Origin: Chamaesiphon sp031376885
Lineage (GTDB): Bacteria; Cyanobacteriota; Cyanobacteriia; Cyanobacteriales; Chamaesiphonaceae
Reading direction: 5' to 3'
NCBI GenBank assembly: GCA_031376885.1
Contig: JANMEL010000301.1
Span: 55,375-119,374 of the forward strand
DNA length: 64,000 nt
The notes beneath the pieces were generated by a model that was given only the letters and a program-made list of their open reading frames with translations, was not told where the DNA came from and made no database searches. The position numbers were made by a program, and so were the translations under genes. Shown here piece by piece: positions 16,961-26,325 of the stretch. Every line of letters begins with the position of its first letter. Position 1 is the first letter of the stretch.

Positions 16961-18688
16961 CTATCCAGCGATCGAAGTGCCATGTACGAGGCTATGTAGG
17001 AGAGATTCTACATGTTGCAAGGCATCACGATCGTCAGATCGATCGCCAGCAGCATCGGCGAGATCGGCGAGTTGGTGTTTGAAAGTATCGATATGATTTT
17101 GGAGTGGTTGAATCATCTCTTGATAGAGGTCGATTTTGGCACCTAATTCGATCGTTGTTTGTTTGGTGACTTGATAACCGCGATCGAGTTTTTGGAGTTC
17201 TTCAGATTCGATCAGATAAGCATTTACCTGTTGTTCGACTTTGGCTTTGGCTTGTTCTAAAGTACTGCGAAGGTGTTGAATTTCAGTTTCTACTTGACTC
17301 AATTCCGACTGTTGTTGTTGACGAGAGCGATCGAGTAAAGTCAGAATCGAATCCCATTCAATTTGAGATTTGTCGGCTGCTTCGGGTGGATGTCCTTGAC
17401 GTTGGCGCAAAACTCGACCGTGAACTTGGAGGAATGTTTGACGTTCGCGCATAGTTTTGCGTTGACCATCGAGGGTATGGTCGAGCATATTAAAACTGTC
17501 TTGCTCATCATGCAATTCAGCTTCTAGCTTGAGTTTATCAAAATCATTAGCGACCGAAATCTGTTGATTGATTTCATCGATCGCCTGTTGTTTTTCCGTC
17601 AGCTCCTCTTCTTCTAGATTAACAATATAAACATATCGATCGACTTCCTTTTGGAGATTTTCGACCACAGTTTGCAACTCATGAATTGGCATCATCTTCA
17701 ATTGTTCGATATCGATCTTGGGAAGATCGCCCGAATCCATACTCCCACCTTGAGACATCAGATAAATTTTCTGATAATTTTCTTGCTCAAAATCGATCCG
17801 CGTACCCAACCGAGTTGCATACTCTTGTTGCATACTCAAAGCCTGTTGTTGAACTTCCCATTCAGTTTGAGCTTGTTCGAGATTGGTTTGCAACTCTTGA
17901 AGTTGCTGTTTACGGCGATCGATTTCCAGACGTTGAGCATCGAGTTCGATTTGCGACTCAGCCATCCGTTGTCGTTGTTGCGCCAGTCGCTCACCATGTT
18001 GATGAAGTAGCTCTTCTTGAAATTCGATCGCCGTCGCCGTCGCTTCGAGTTTCTGTGGATTCAACCCGCTATTGCCCCCACCACCCAATTGATGAATTGC
18101 CGTGCGAATTTCATCTACTTGATGTTCGCTCACCGAGCCGCTCATAGACTGTTGTTGGAGATCGAGATGTTGTTCTTTCTCGCGCAACTGCTCCCATTGA
18201 GCCGCCAATTCTTGTTTTTGACGATTGTGATTTTCGATCGTTGATTCCAAGGCTTGAGCCTCTTGAGTCAACCGATCTAGTTCGGCGCGAGTTTGTTCTA
18301 GATCTTCTTCTCGCCCATAGATTTCTTCCTGACGCAACTGCAATTGTTGACTTTGGAGACTCAATGATTGCCGCCAACTTTCGATTTCGTCAGCTTCTTT
18401 CTTATACTTTTCAATTTGGCGAGAGAGATTGTGAAGAATACCGACTAAATGCTTGCCAGCATCGCGTAATTGAGACTGAATCTGTCGATTGGCATTCATA
18501 TCGACCAAAACTAGTACCCCAGGGCTATAGTTATTCCCATCATCAGGAGCCGGAATTAGCTCCTCACTCGGAATTGCACTCCAGTTTTGTTCGGTACGTT
18601 GGCAAGCTAGCAATTTGAGTTCAGTTTTACTTCTGCCGCTAATATTAAACCCAGATTTTGGTTTTTGGACTTCTGCAAGATACAACAC
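16961..18688 (-). CDS. hmpF: Pilus motility taxis coiled-coil protein HmpF
   Basis: 575 residues. The N-terminus (LYLAEVQKPKSGFNISGRSK and the following ACQRTEQNWSAIP, VLVLVDMNANRQIQ) matches the conserved head of HmpF proteins. From about residue 80 to 560 the chain is almost continuous coiled coil rich in Gln, Glu and Leu. In filamentous cyanobacteria HmpF is needed for type IV pilus activity and gliding or phototaxis, and works with the Hmp chemotaxis-like proteins. That fits here, because the divergently transcribed genes encode a CheY, a CheW and a chemoreceptor. Confidence 0.82.
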   Translation of the reverse strand: MLYLAEVQKPKSGFNISGRSKTELKLLACQRTEQNWSAIPSEELIPAPDDGNNYSPGVLVLVDMNANRQIQSQLRDAGKHLVGILHNLSRQIEKYKKEADEIESWRQSLSLQSQQLQLRQEEIYGREEDLEQTRAELDRLTQEAQALESTIENHNRQKQELAAQWEQLREKEQHLDLQQQSMSGSVSEHQVDEIRTAIHQLGGGGNSGLNPQKLEATATAIEFQEELLHQHGERLAQQRQRMAESQIELDAQRLEIDRRKQQLQELQTNLEQAQTEWEVQQQALSMQQEYATRLGTRIDFEQENYQKIYLMSQGGSMDSGDLPKIDIEQLKMMPIHELQTVVENLQKEVDRYVYIVNLEEEELTEKQQAIDEINQQISVANDFDKLKLEAELHDEQDSFNMLDHTLDGQRKTMRERQTFLQVHGRVLRQRQGHPPEAADKSQIEWDSILTLLDRSRQQQQSELSQVETEIQHLRSTLEQAKAKVEQQVNAYLIESEELQKLDRGYQVTKQTTIELGAKIDLYQEMIQPLQNHIDTFKHQLADLADAAGDRSDDRDALQHVESLLHSLVHGTSIAG

Positions 18689-19227
18689 AGTAATATTTCC
18701 TTGTCTTATATAAATAAATTTAGGTTGTCATCAGAGCATACAGAATTACGAAAGTTAATCCATATTGTAAATCTGAGCCAACAGATGGTTTCAGCGGTAG
18801 GGCTAAAGGCTAAGGTGTGAGGTAAAAACTGTCGGATGCCACCACTAACAATTATATATACACAGCCCGCGCACCATCATCAGCACAAAAATTTAGATAA
18901 TTTCTCAAAAGGGATTGGAGACAATGCAACAAATAGGCGCATGTGTGGGCAAACTGAATAGAGAGGACACGAAGGTAAAGTGACTAATTTAGATATACTG
19001 ACCCAAATGAGTCGCTTCAGGGCGATTTATGGCAAGAAAGAGACTAAATTAGCGTCAGTATCCATCGACAGCCAAGCTAGTTCCCCGATTAGCTAACCTC
19101 ATCTAGACTTCACGCAATGTCTTTTATAATTGTTAGCTATGACAAATATCTATAGTGTTTAACGATCGATGCGTTTTGTCAAAGTTTACTTGCCTTGTGT
19201 CCTTCTCACCCATTGATTAGCAGATAT
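18689..19227. other. Divergent intergenic region between hmpF and the taxis operon
   Basis: 539 bases with no supported gene. It should hold the promoters for both directions. A possible 19-codon frame starts at about 18924 behind GGATTGGAGACA, but I do not call it. CTAATTTAG and CTAAATTAG, each next to a CAGTAT-type word, lie about 60 bases apart (18980-19060) and may fold in the leader. Confidence 0.45.
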
Positions 19228-19593
19228 ATGAAAACAGTTCTAGTTGTGGACGATAGTACCGCTCAACGGGAAATGATGAAAGAGCTACTCCAAGCTAGTG
19301 GTATGACCGTTAATGTTGCCATGGATGGCGAACAAGCGGTAGCGGTGGCGATGGAGATCGTGCCAGACATCGTGGTGCTCGATGTTGTCATGCCGAAAAT
19401 GAATGGTTATGAAGTTTGTCGCAAACTGAAATCAGACCCCAAAACTCAGGGTGTCCCAGTAATTTTGTGCAGCTCCAAAAGTGAGGATTTTGATAAACAT
19501 TGGGGGATGCGCCAGGGTGCAGATGCATACGTCTGTAAGCCTTTCGACCCAGTGGAATTAATCAGCACGATCAAACAGTTATTGCGAAATTAG
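19228..19593 (+). CDS. hmpB: CheY-like response regulator of the taxis operon (HmpB/PixH/PilH type)
   Basis: 121 residues from the ATG at 19228; the longer TTG frame from 19195 is not needed. It is a single receiver domain: Asp8-Asp9 acidic pocket (VVDDST), phospho-acceptor Asp52 (VVLDVVMPKMNG), Ser82/Ser83 switch (ILCSSK) and Lys104 (VCKPFDP). There is no output domain, so it should act by protein contact, probably on pilus motors. It is the first gene of a CheY-CheW-MCP operon, 12 bases before cheW. The order matches hmpB-hmpC-hmpD or pixH-pixI-pixJ; which name is right cannot be settled from sequence alone. Confidence 0.85.
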   Translation: MKTVLVVDDSTAQREMMKELLQASGMTVNVAMDGEQAVAVAMEIVPDIVVLDVVMPKMNGYEVCRKLKSDPKTQGVPVILCSSKSEDFDKHWGMRQGADAYVCKPFDPVELISTIKQLLRN

Positions 19594-19605
19594 GATGCGA
19601 TCGCT

Positions 19606-20133
19606 ATGGTTCTCAATTTAGATTTTCTCACCAGTGATGATGCTCCCACCACCACCAATGTGAATCCGGTTAGTCGGGAGGGAGAGTTGTGTTTGCGGTT
19701 TGAGGTGCCGTCGGGGAATGAATTTGCTTTACCTGCATCTGGTGTGCGAGAGGTGATGTCGGTTTATCTCGATCGAATTACACCGATTCCCAATGCTTCA
19801 CCCTTTCTATTGGGGACGTACAATTGGCGGGGTCAAGTCATCTGGGTGGCGGATCTGGGGCAGTTCCTGGGCGATCGAATCCTAGTCAATATCGACCAAA
19901 ATGAAATTTCAGTCTTGATCGTCGAAGAACAAGAAATCGTGATGGGTTTTGCCGTCAGTGCCGTTGCCAATACCGAATGGCTCGATGTCAATCAGATGCA
20001 CAGCGGTACCAATATTCCCCCCTCCATGGCTGGTTTCATCAAAGGAGTATACGCCATCGCTGGTGAAAATCCATCGGAGCTGAGGTTATTAGACCAGGTG
20101 GCGATTCTCCGCTCGACTAATTGGATTGTTTAA
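19606..20133 (+). CDS. hmpC: CheW-like adaptor of the taxis operon (HmpC/PixI type)
   Basis: 175 residues with a CheW fold: LCLRFEVPSGNEFALPASGV, EVMSVYLDRITPIPNASPFL, GTYNWRGQVIWVADLGQFLG and FAVSAVANTEWL. CheW links chemoreceptors to a CheA kinase. It sits between the CheY-like gene (12 bases upstream) and the chemoreceptor gene (44 bases downstream to its ATG), so the three are an operon. The first 20 residues are a Thr/Asn linker. Confidence 0.85.
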   Translation: MVLNLDFLTSDDAPTTTNVNPVSREGELCLRFEVPSGNEFALPASGVREVMSVYLDRITPIPNASPFLLGTYNWRGQVIWVADLGQFLGDRILVNIDQNEISVLIVEEQEIVMGFAVSAVANTEWLDVNQMHSGTNIPPSMAGFIKGVYAIAGENPSELRLLDQVAILRSTNWIV

Positions 20134-20177
20134 ACGAGCCTATTTTATCAAATTGCTGGGTTATTGCAGGGAGCACA

Positions 20178-23054
20178 ATGATTTCTAATTCTGATTACGC
20201 ACAAGACTACGCAGCCGAATACCAACTTGCCGAAACAGCTTATCTTCAAGGCAATTACGAACAAGCCGCCAGCATTATTGACGCTTTGGTGGCCAAATTT
20301 GAGAGCGATCCTAGTGTCCGATTATTGCGGGGACATATCTATTGCTATGGACTAGCTCAACCCGAAATTGGTAAAAAAGAGTACGAATACGTGCTCAAAA
20401 TCTCCACCGATCCAGAATTTATTCAATTTGCCCAGAGTGGTTTGGAGTATGCCACATCTTGCTTGAATCAAACAGGTGCCACATTTAGCCCTAGTCAGTT
20501 TCATGCAGGTGATTCTGGGGGGCATTATCGAGAGACTACCGCTGATTCGGCAGAATTGCTCACTTGGCGACAACCTGAAGATCTAGCCTCTGATGAGGAT
20601 TTCGATCTGGCGGCACTCAATTTCAGTCTTGATGCTTCGGGACAATTATTTCCCAATCAATCGACCGATTTTTTCTCCGGCAGTGGTCAAAACACTGGCG
20701 CACATAAACAGAATAATGGCAAACACCCAACCGTAGCAACTGGATTTCACAACAACGAACAAGAAACCCTTACGGATGCCTTTGCGTTTGGCTATGCCCC
20801 AGAGCAGCAGGATGCGGATAGCGAAGAATTAGATAGTCCATTTAGAGTCGATGGGCAACCCATCTCCACTGGCGATGCGGCAAGTTCTGATACAGACTTT
20901 TTTAATATTTCGCCAGCAGCTCACCGTGCCTTCGCTAGCTTCGATCCCGATCTAGCAGTAGCGGGAAGGGAGCAAATCCAACTAGGGCAGTCGATCGACG
21001 AGATCGATGCTATGGATACTGCCGATCGCCCGACACTACTATTTGGGGCGGAAACAACCCCACCACCATCACCACAGCCTCAATTGGAGTTCAAGCGGGC
21101 ACCAGACGACTTTTCTGTCGATGAGATCTCTGACGCGCTCAATGAGATGAGTGGTGCTTTGCCTCAGGCTTGGCCACCTACAAATCAACAAAGTAGTAAG
21201 CCAAATTGGTTGACCGAAACCTATGGTAGTAAGTCTGACAATAATTTACCACAGCAACGTAACTCTTCAGAAGAAAGGCTAGATCGCCGCTACTCGCTCT
21301 CCGACGCGCTAGAAATTCCTGATGAGGATAGTCGCGGCTTGGGTGCATTGGCTGCTTTTGAACAGTCTGGATCCGATCGAGCAGATCGAGAAGCAATCTT
21401 GAATGCTGACGAAACCCAGTCTGGATTTTTTGACATGCCTGACAATTTACTCGAACAACCAACACCATCCTCATTGCAAATGCCCAAATCTTCGAGCATG
21501 TTTGATGACAGTTCAACCTTCATCAGTGGTGTATCAATTTCTGGGATCAAGAGCAAACCTCCAGGCAATAGTAGTATCTATCGTGAAAGTGATTCGACGA
21601 TGACGAATATCTCCACCGAACAAGGTATGTTCAAACCATTTGAAAATGCTTCATTCCAGAAAAAGCAGTGGCTGATCTCCATGGCGGCTGGATTGGGTGC
21701 GGGTGCAGCGATCGCCGGAATTACTTTTGTTGGTAGCATGAATCTCGATCCCAAGATCGCCAAGGATGCTCGCCCACCCTTGCAGCAAACGGGGGGAATA
21801 GCGATGATTTTGGCTGGTTTGACTAGCTTTGCCATTACTAGGGTGCTGACGGGGATGTATACCAAGCAGGTAACCCGAAGTGTCCGAGATCTCCAAGCCA
21901 ATTTTGAGCAGGTGTCCCAGGGTAATATGGGAGCGCGGGCAACTGCTTTTACAGCCGATGAGCTAGGGCAATTGTCTTTATCTTTTAATGATATGTTGCA
22001 GTCAGTTATTACTAGCAATTCTGAAGCGCAACGGAAAGCGCGGGAAATGGAGCAAGCCAAAGATGAACTCCAGCGGCAAGTAATTCGCCTGCTAGATGAT
22101 GTTGAAGGAGCTGCACGGGGCGATCTAACTGTGAAGGCAGAAGTGACTGCTGACGTGCTCGGAGCGGTGGCTGACTCGTTTAATTTGACGATCGATAGTC
22201 TGCGGCAGATCGTTCAACAGGTACAGGTAGCTGCGGTACAGGTGAACCAAAGTTCTACGGAGAGTGAAGCGTTTGCGCGGCGGTTGTCTTCGGATGCCCT
22301 CAGTCAAGCCGAGGAGCTAGCTGTGACGGTGAATTCTGTCCAAATGATGACGGCATCGATCAAGCGGGTAGCAGAGAGTGCGCGGGAGTCGGAAGAGGTA
22401 GCGCGCACTGCTTCGGCGACAGCACTTAGAGGTGGTGAAGCGGTAGAGCGAACGGTAGCGGGTATTCAGGAGATCCGCGAAACAGTAGCCGAAAGTACTC
22501 GAAAAGTCAAGCGTCTAGCGGAATCTTCCCAACAGATTTCCCAAATCGTCTCGGTAATCTCCCAAATTGCTTCTCGTACCAACTTACTCGCGCTCAATGC
22601 TAGTATCGAGGCGGCTAGAGCTGGAGAGTCTGGCAAAGGATTTGCGATCGTTGCCGATGAAGTCCGACAATTGGCCGATCGAAGTGCCAAAGCACTCAAG
22701 GAAATCGAGCAAATCGTACTTCAGATTCAGAGTGAAACTGGTTCGGTAATGGCGGCGATGGAGCAAGGTACACAACAGGTTATTCAAGGTACGAAACTTG
22801 CCGAGCAAGCCAAACGATCTCTGGATGACATTATCCAAGTATCCAATCGGATTGATGCTCTAGTTCGATCGATTACCACCGACACCATCGAACAACGAGA
22901 AACTTCCAAAGCCGTCACCGAAGTCATGCAAACCGTCGAAATTCAAGCTCAGTCAACATCTCAAGAAGCTCAAAAAGTCTCATCCTCCCTCGAAAATCTC
23001 GTAGTCGTCGCCCGAAATCTACTTACCTACGTCGAGAGATTTAAAGTTGATTAG
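20178..23054 (+). CDS. hmpD: Methyl-accepting chemotaxis protein of the taxis operon (HmpD/PilJ type)
   Basis: 958 residues from the ATG at 20178 behind GGGAGCAC. The open frame reaches a TTG at 20121 inside cheW. A long N-terminal cytoplasmic-looking part (1-495) begins with TPR-like helices (AETAYLQGNYEQAASIIDAL) and continues as acidic, low-complexity sequence. Two membrane segments follow at about 497-520 and 540-560, then HAMP-like units and the signalling hairpin with NASIEAARAGESGKGFAIVA and DEVRQLADRSAK near 815-835. It should signal to CheA via CheW. No CheA gene follows; the next gene is a convergent protease. Its TAG stop is the first unit of a GGGGATA heptamer array. Confidence 0.88.
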   Translation: MISNSDYAQDYAAEYQLAETAYLQGNYEQAASIIDALVAKFESDPSVRLLRGHIYCYGLAQPEIGKKEYEYVLKISTDPEFIQFAQSGLEYATSCLNQTGATFSPSQFHAGDSGGHYRETTADSAELLTWRQPEDLASDEDFDLAALNFSLDASGQLFPNQSTDFFSGSGQNTGAHKQNNGKHPTVATGFHNNEQETLTDAFAFGYAPEQQDADSEELDSPFRVDGQPISTGDAASSDTDFFNISPAAHRAFASFDPDLAVAGREQIQLGQSIDEIDAMDTADRPTLLFGAETTPPPSPQPQLEFKRAPDDFSVDEISDALNEMSGALPQAWPPTNQQSSKPNWLTETYGSKSDNNLPQQRNSSEERLDRRYSLSDALEIPDEDSRGLGALAAFEQSGSDRADREAILNADETQSGFFDMPDNLLEQPTPSSLQMPKSSSMFDDSSTFISGVSISGIKSKPPGNSSIYRESDSTMTNISTEQGMFKPFENASFQKKQWLISMAAGLGAGAAIAGITFVGSMNLDPKIAKDARPPLQQTGGIAMILAGLTSFAITRVLTGMYTKQVTRSVRDLQANFEQVSQGNMGARATAFTADELGQLSLSFNDMLQSVITSNSEAQRKAREMEQAKDELQRQVIRLLDDVEGAARGDLTVKAEVTADVLGAVADSFNLTIDSLRQIVQQVQVAAVQVNQSSTESEAFARRLSSDALSQAEELAVTVNSVQMMTASIKRVAESARESEEVARTASATALRGGEAVERTVAGIQEIRETVAESTRKVKRLAESSQQISQIVSVISQIASRTNLLALNASIEAARAGESGKGFAIVADEVRQLADRSAKALKEIEQIVLQIQSETGSVMAAMEQGTQQVIQGTKLAEQAKRSLDDIIQVSNRIDALVRSITTDTIEQRETSKAVTEVMQTVEIQAQSTSQEAQKVSSSLENLVVVARNLLTYVERFKVD

Positions 23055-23190
23055 GGGATAGGGGATAGGGGATAGGGGATAGGGGATAGGGAATTAGATT
23101 GTTGCCAGTCACCCCCTCACCACCTCATAACATCTCCCCCTCCCCCCCTCTCCCCCTCCCCCCCTCTCCCCCTCTCCCTCTCTCCCTCTC
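23053..23190. repeat. Heptamer array changing from G-rich to C-rich between convergent genes
   Basis: AGGGGAT units (23053-23092) begin within the receptor's TAG stop. After a short spacer, a CCCCCTC-type C-rich tract (about 23110-23190) ends 3 bases before the stop codon of the convergent protease. Each gene thus sees the G-rich strand downstream. Confidence 0.85.
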
Positions 23191-23192
23191 CC

Positions 23193-24800
23193 TCACTGAG
23201 GAACAGTCCACCACGCTAAAGCATATGATTGATCGAGGCGGTTGATGGGTTGACGGAAATAGACGCGGAGTTTGTATTTACCAGGATCTTTAATTTGATG
23301 GAAAATATGTTGAACGCTGTCTACGGCACTAATTGACGACCATAAACTCTTGCTGGTATCGTTGTCTTCGGTACGCATGAGATAGAGTTCGAGTCGATTT
23401 AGACCTCGATCGCGAAATTCTTCACCAGCATCATATTCATTATTAGCATTGAGATCTTGCAATTCTACCAATCGATCCCAGACTAAAGTTGCTGAAACCC
23501 AACTATCTTTGACCAGGGGTCGATCGAAAGCGTATTCTCGATAGGTTGATGATTTGATCCACTCATAATCCCAGCCCCGATCGACTACGGGCGTTGACGA
23601 GTTGTGCTGTCCGGTACTAAACTGTTGAAAGGCTCGGAGGGCATGTAGTTGACCTGCACCCAATTGATAGTCTAGGGGAATTTGTCGATCGGTATAAGCT
23701 TCTGACTCCAACCAACTGCGATTGTTTTTGGCTAGCATCGTCCGAGTCATTCCCAGTCGTAACCCGTCTCCAGCGTCTTGGATTTTGTCAGCCGAATTGA
23801 GTAATACAGCTTTCATCACTTCATGGCGGCGAGCGTCAATCGTCCACAGACGGCGGACTTCATCGGGTAATTCCATCTTGGTACGCAATTGTCGATCGCC
23901 AAATTCTTGTAATAGAGCGATCGTTCCAGTGACATGAGGTGCTGCAAAGCTGGTACCGTTGGCGGGAATCGCTTTCCCTGCAAAGTTGTACAGCCTCAGA
24001 CTAGCACCTGGAGCGACCAAGGAGATCGATCGCCTATTGCCGACATTAACTTCGGTATCTTCGATGATTTTGGCGGTGCCTGTGGGCTTTTCGCTCAAAT
24101 TACCAAAGTCTAATTTCCGAAAAATCCCTTGACGAATGTTGGAATAGGCAACATTAATCCCATTGTAATTGTCAGTAGGAATAGATATTCCCCCTTTGCC
24201 CTGATTGCCAGCTACTACATATGATATATTATGCACCCGTGCCGACCAATCCAGACATTTGGTAAATAGTGCGTTTCCATCTAGTTTGGCATTTGGACGA
24301 GGATCTCGTTCTAAGGGTTCGCCAAAACTGAGATTTATCGCCCGAATATCGCCGCTATTTTGCAGCGCGACATGTTGAGCTGTGATACACTCCTCCGCTT
24401 GTGGGGCAATTTTCGGGTTACCAATTGCGGCGGCATAAAGCCTAGCATCAGGAGCTACACCTGGGTAAGCTTTGTCTTGACTGACCATCACAGATGCTAC
24501 CATTGTTGCGTGCTGTTCGATGTTTTGATTCGGTTTGATATCGCCGTTTCGATAAAAAATCTGCTCGACCTTAAATTTAGGACTTTGAGCTACTTTATCC
24601 CAGCCAAACTTAATTGGTCGTCCAATTTCTACTTGACCGATCGCAATTTTCTTTCCAGTTAGATTATACGGGAGCCGATGCAGTGTAATTGCATCGATTC
24701 CTGGCTCGCCGACCGAATTGCCCACGGGCAATGCCCAGCTTGGAGCAACGATTCCAGCGATCGCGCCCACCACAATGATTCGTCCCCACCGATGACTCAT
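23193..24800 (-). CDS. Subtilisin-like (S8) exported serine peptidase, atypical active site
   Basis: 535 residues. The N-terminal signal segment is at about 7-24. The catalytic His97 block is IEQHATMVASVM, and the oxyanion Asn199 is in YVVAGNQGKGG. The catalytic Ser284 is in NGTSFAAPHVTG. At the usual catalytic Asp position (normally DTG or DSG), the sequence reads IAIGQVEIGRP, with Glu58. The C-terminal 130 residues form a beta-rich domain of pre-peptidase type (SWVSATLVWDRL, YKLRVYF). It should be periplasmic or secreted. Proteolysis is uncertain because of the Asp-to-Glu change, which may be a feature of a cyanobacterial subfamily. Confidence 0.78.
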   Translation of the reverse strand: MSHRWGRIIVVGAIAGIVAPSWALPVGNSVGEPGIDAITLHRLPYNLTGKKIAIGQVEIGRPIKFGWDKVAQSPKFKVEQIFYRNGDIKPNQNIEQHATMVASVMVSQDKAYPGVAPDARLYAAAIGNPKIAPQAEECITAQHVALQNSGDIRAINLSFGEPLERDPRPNAKLDGNALFTKCLDWSARVHNISYVVAGNQGKGGISIPTDNYNGINVAYSNIRQGIFRKLDFGNLSEKPTGTAKIIEDTEVNVGNRRSISLVAPGASLRLYNFAGKAIPANGTSFAAPHVTGTIALLQEFGDRQLRTKMELPDEVRRLWTIDARRHEVMKAVLLNSADKIQDAGDGLRLGMTRTMLAKNNRSWLESEAYTDRQIPLDYQLGAGQLHALRAFQQFSTGQHNSSTPVVDRGWDYEWIKSSTYREYAFDRPLVKDSWVSATLVWDRLVELQDLNANNEYDAGEEFRDRGLNRLELYLMRTEDNDTSKSLWSSISAVDSVQHIFHQIKDPGKYKLRVYFRQPINRLDQSYALAWWTVPQ

Positions 24801-24842
24801 AAACTAGTATTTGTTGTCGATCTCCACTCTATTCTAATCACC

Positions 24843-25403
24843 ATGTCAAATATCCATATTCACCCCATTTCGATCGAGTCGAACGGCTTGCCTTCTACGA
24901 CAGCAATCGATCGCCTTCTCGCTCTCGATCGGTTATGCTTTGGGGGCTTGTGGTCGGCCGATAGTTATCAACGAGAATTGATGAGCGAAAATAGTCATTT
25001 CCTCGCCGTAACCGCTGATTCTAGTTTGAATGCTAATCTGGACGCGATCGTCGGTTTTGGCTGCTTCTGGGCGATTCTAGACGAGGCTCACATCACTTTA
25101 TTGGGCATTCACCCAGAGTATCAGGGACGCGGATTGGGACAACTGCTATTGTGTGCGTTACTCGATCGGGCTAGGGAGATTGAGATGAAGCGGGCTACAC
25201 TAGAAGTCCGCGCTTCCAACGATCGCGCTATCCATCTCTACGAAAAACACGGTTTTACAGTCGTCGGTCGTCGCAAAAAATACTATCAAGACAATGATGA
25301 AGATGGCGTAATCATGTGGCGAGGTGGCCTACAGGGAGCAGGGGTCAGGGGTCAGGGGTCAGGGATGAGGGGTCAGGGAGCAGAGAGCAGGGGTCAGGGA
25401 TGA
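24843..25403 (+). CDS. rimI: RimI-like GNAT N-acetyltransferase with repeat-encoded tail
   Basis: 186 residues from the ATG at 24843. Earlier in-frame starts (24678, 24792) overlap the divergent protease gene and lack conservation. It is a GNAT fold: acetyl-CoA loop LLGIHPEYQGRGLGQLLL, then LEVRASNDRAIHLYEKHGF, which is the RimI signature region. It acetylates protein N-termini, in the model case ribosomal protein S18. The last ~25 residues (LQGAGVRGQGSGMRGQGAES and on) are encoded by the GGGGTCA heptamer array and are not part of the family. Confidence 0.85.
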   Translation: MSNIHIHPISIESNGLPSTTAIDRLLALDRLCFGGLWSADSYQRELMSENSHFLAVTADSSLNANLDAIVGFGCFWAILDEAHITLLGIHPEYQGRGLGQLLLCALLDRAREIEMKRATLEVRASNDRAIHLYEKHGFTVVGRRKKYYQDNDEDGVIMWRGGLQGAGVRGQGSGMRGQGAESRGQG

Positions 25404-25509
25404 GGTGCTAAATTCCCTATCCCCTATCCCCTATCCCCTATCCCCTATCCCCTATCCCCTATCCCCTATCCCCTATCCCCTATCCCCTATTCCCTATTCC
25501 CTATTCCCT
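25331..25509. repeat. Long heptamer array: GGGGTCA then CCCTATC, between convergent genes
   Basis: GGGGTCA/GGGATGA units (25331-25403) overlap the 3' end of rimI. CCCCTAT units (25412-25509, about fourteen) overlap the 3' end of comB on the other strand. The switch of strand composition falls exactly between the two stop codons. Confidence 0.92.
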
Positions 25510-26279
25510 TGTAATACCCCAGGACTAGTTTGAATGGGTACGGTAGTTAGGATGTCGAGAGTGGCACAAAATTTTAGATCGACATGACCGTTGAGATTGA
25601 GCAAGCGTTGTCCGTGACTGGCGAGGTGAAATAGTTCGAGTAAATTATCTTGCCATTGACGATAGAGGGCGATCGATGCTACGAGTTCATCATTACCAGC
25701 TAATTCTACCAACGGGATGCCCAATTTGGTGACGATGAGATCGGCGATCGCTCCCGCACACACGGTATCTTCGAGAGAGTACGTACCTTCCCATCCCGAT
25801 CCTACCATCCAAACTGTTTCTGGTTGATGGGCGATGACATACTCGGCGATCGCCTGCCGATTAATCATAGCGGCGGCGAGAACGATTTTGGCATCCTGTA
25901 CCCGCTCTAAAGTTCGAGTACCATTCGTCGTACTCATGAATAACCTCTTGCCCTTCACCGTCTCTGAAGTGCAGTCTAAGGGCGAATTACCGAGATCGCA
26001 ACCAGCTACCTTTGAGCCACCCCGTTCGCCAGCTCTCAAGCGTAGGGCTGGATCCCATTGTTCGCTCACCGCCATGAGAGTATCCATATCGCTAAATACT
26101 TGAACTGCTTCGGCTCCAGCGTTGAGTGCCGCTGTCATTGTCGATGTGGCGCGCAAGACATCAATGGCGATCGCGCAAACAGGTAATTCATTTGCAGGGG
26201 TACGTTCGGGGGTATGATAGGTATATAATTTCACAGTTATCGATCGAGTTAAGAATAGTTTGCGGTGGATGAATTTCAC
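25494..26279 (-). CDS. comB: ComB family 2-phosphosulfolactate phosphatase-like protein
   Basis: 261 residues. The sequence matches the ComB fold: AIDVLRATSTMTAALNAGAE, GERGGSKVAGCDLGNSPLDC, LFMSTTNGTRTLERV and VWMVGSGWEGTYSLEDTVCA. The founding enzyme hydrolyses 2-phosphosulfolactate in coenzyme M synthesis. Cyanobacteria make no coenzyme M, so the true substrate here is unknown. A GTG at 26234 would give a start nearer to the conserved YTYHTPERTP; the ATG at 26279 is the longer option. The last residues (GNRE) and the TAG stop are written by the GGGAATA heptamer array. Confidence 0.82.
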   Translation of the reverse strand: MKFIHRKLFLTRSITVKLYTYHTPERTPANELPVCAIAIDVLRATSTMTAALNAGAEAVQVFSDMDTLMAVSEQWDPALRLRAGERGGSKVAGCDLGNSPLDCTSETVKGKRLFMSTTNGTRTLERVQDAKIVLAAAMINRQAIAEYVIAHQPETVWMVGSGWEGTYSLEDTVCAGAIADLIVTKLGIPLVELAGNDELVASIALYRQWQDNLLELFHLASHGQRLLNLNGHVDLKFCATLDILTTVPIQTSPGVLQGNRE

Positions 26280-26325
26280 GGCACATAATTTAATTTTATG
26301 CTATCGAGTGGACTTACTGCGAAAG

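Noticed and set aside
17651..18618. Several long frames opposite hmpF
   Set aside because: Coiled-coil genes rich in Gln/Glu codons produce long open antisense frames; the hmpF frame is clearly the coding one.
25412..25509. CRISPR array
   Set aside because: The repeats are contiguous 7-bp units with no unique spacers, and no cas genes are present.
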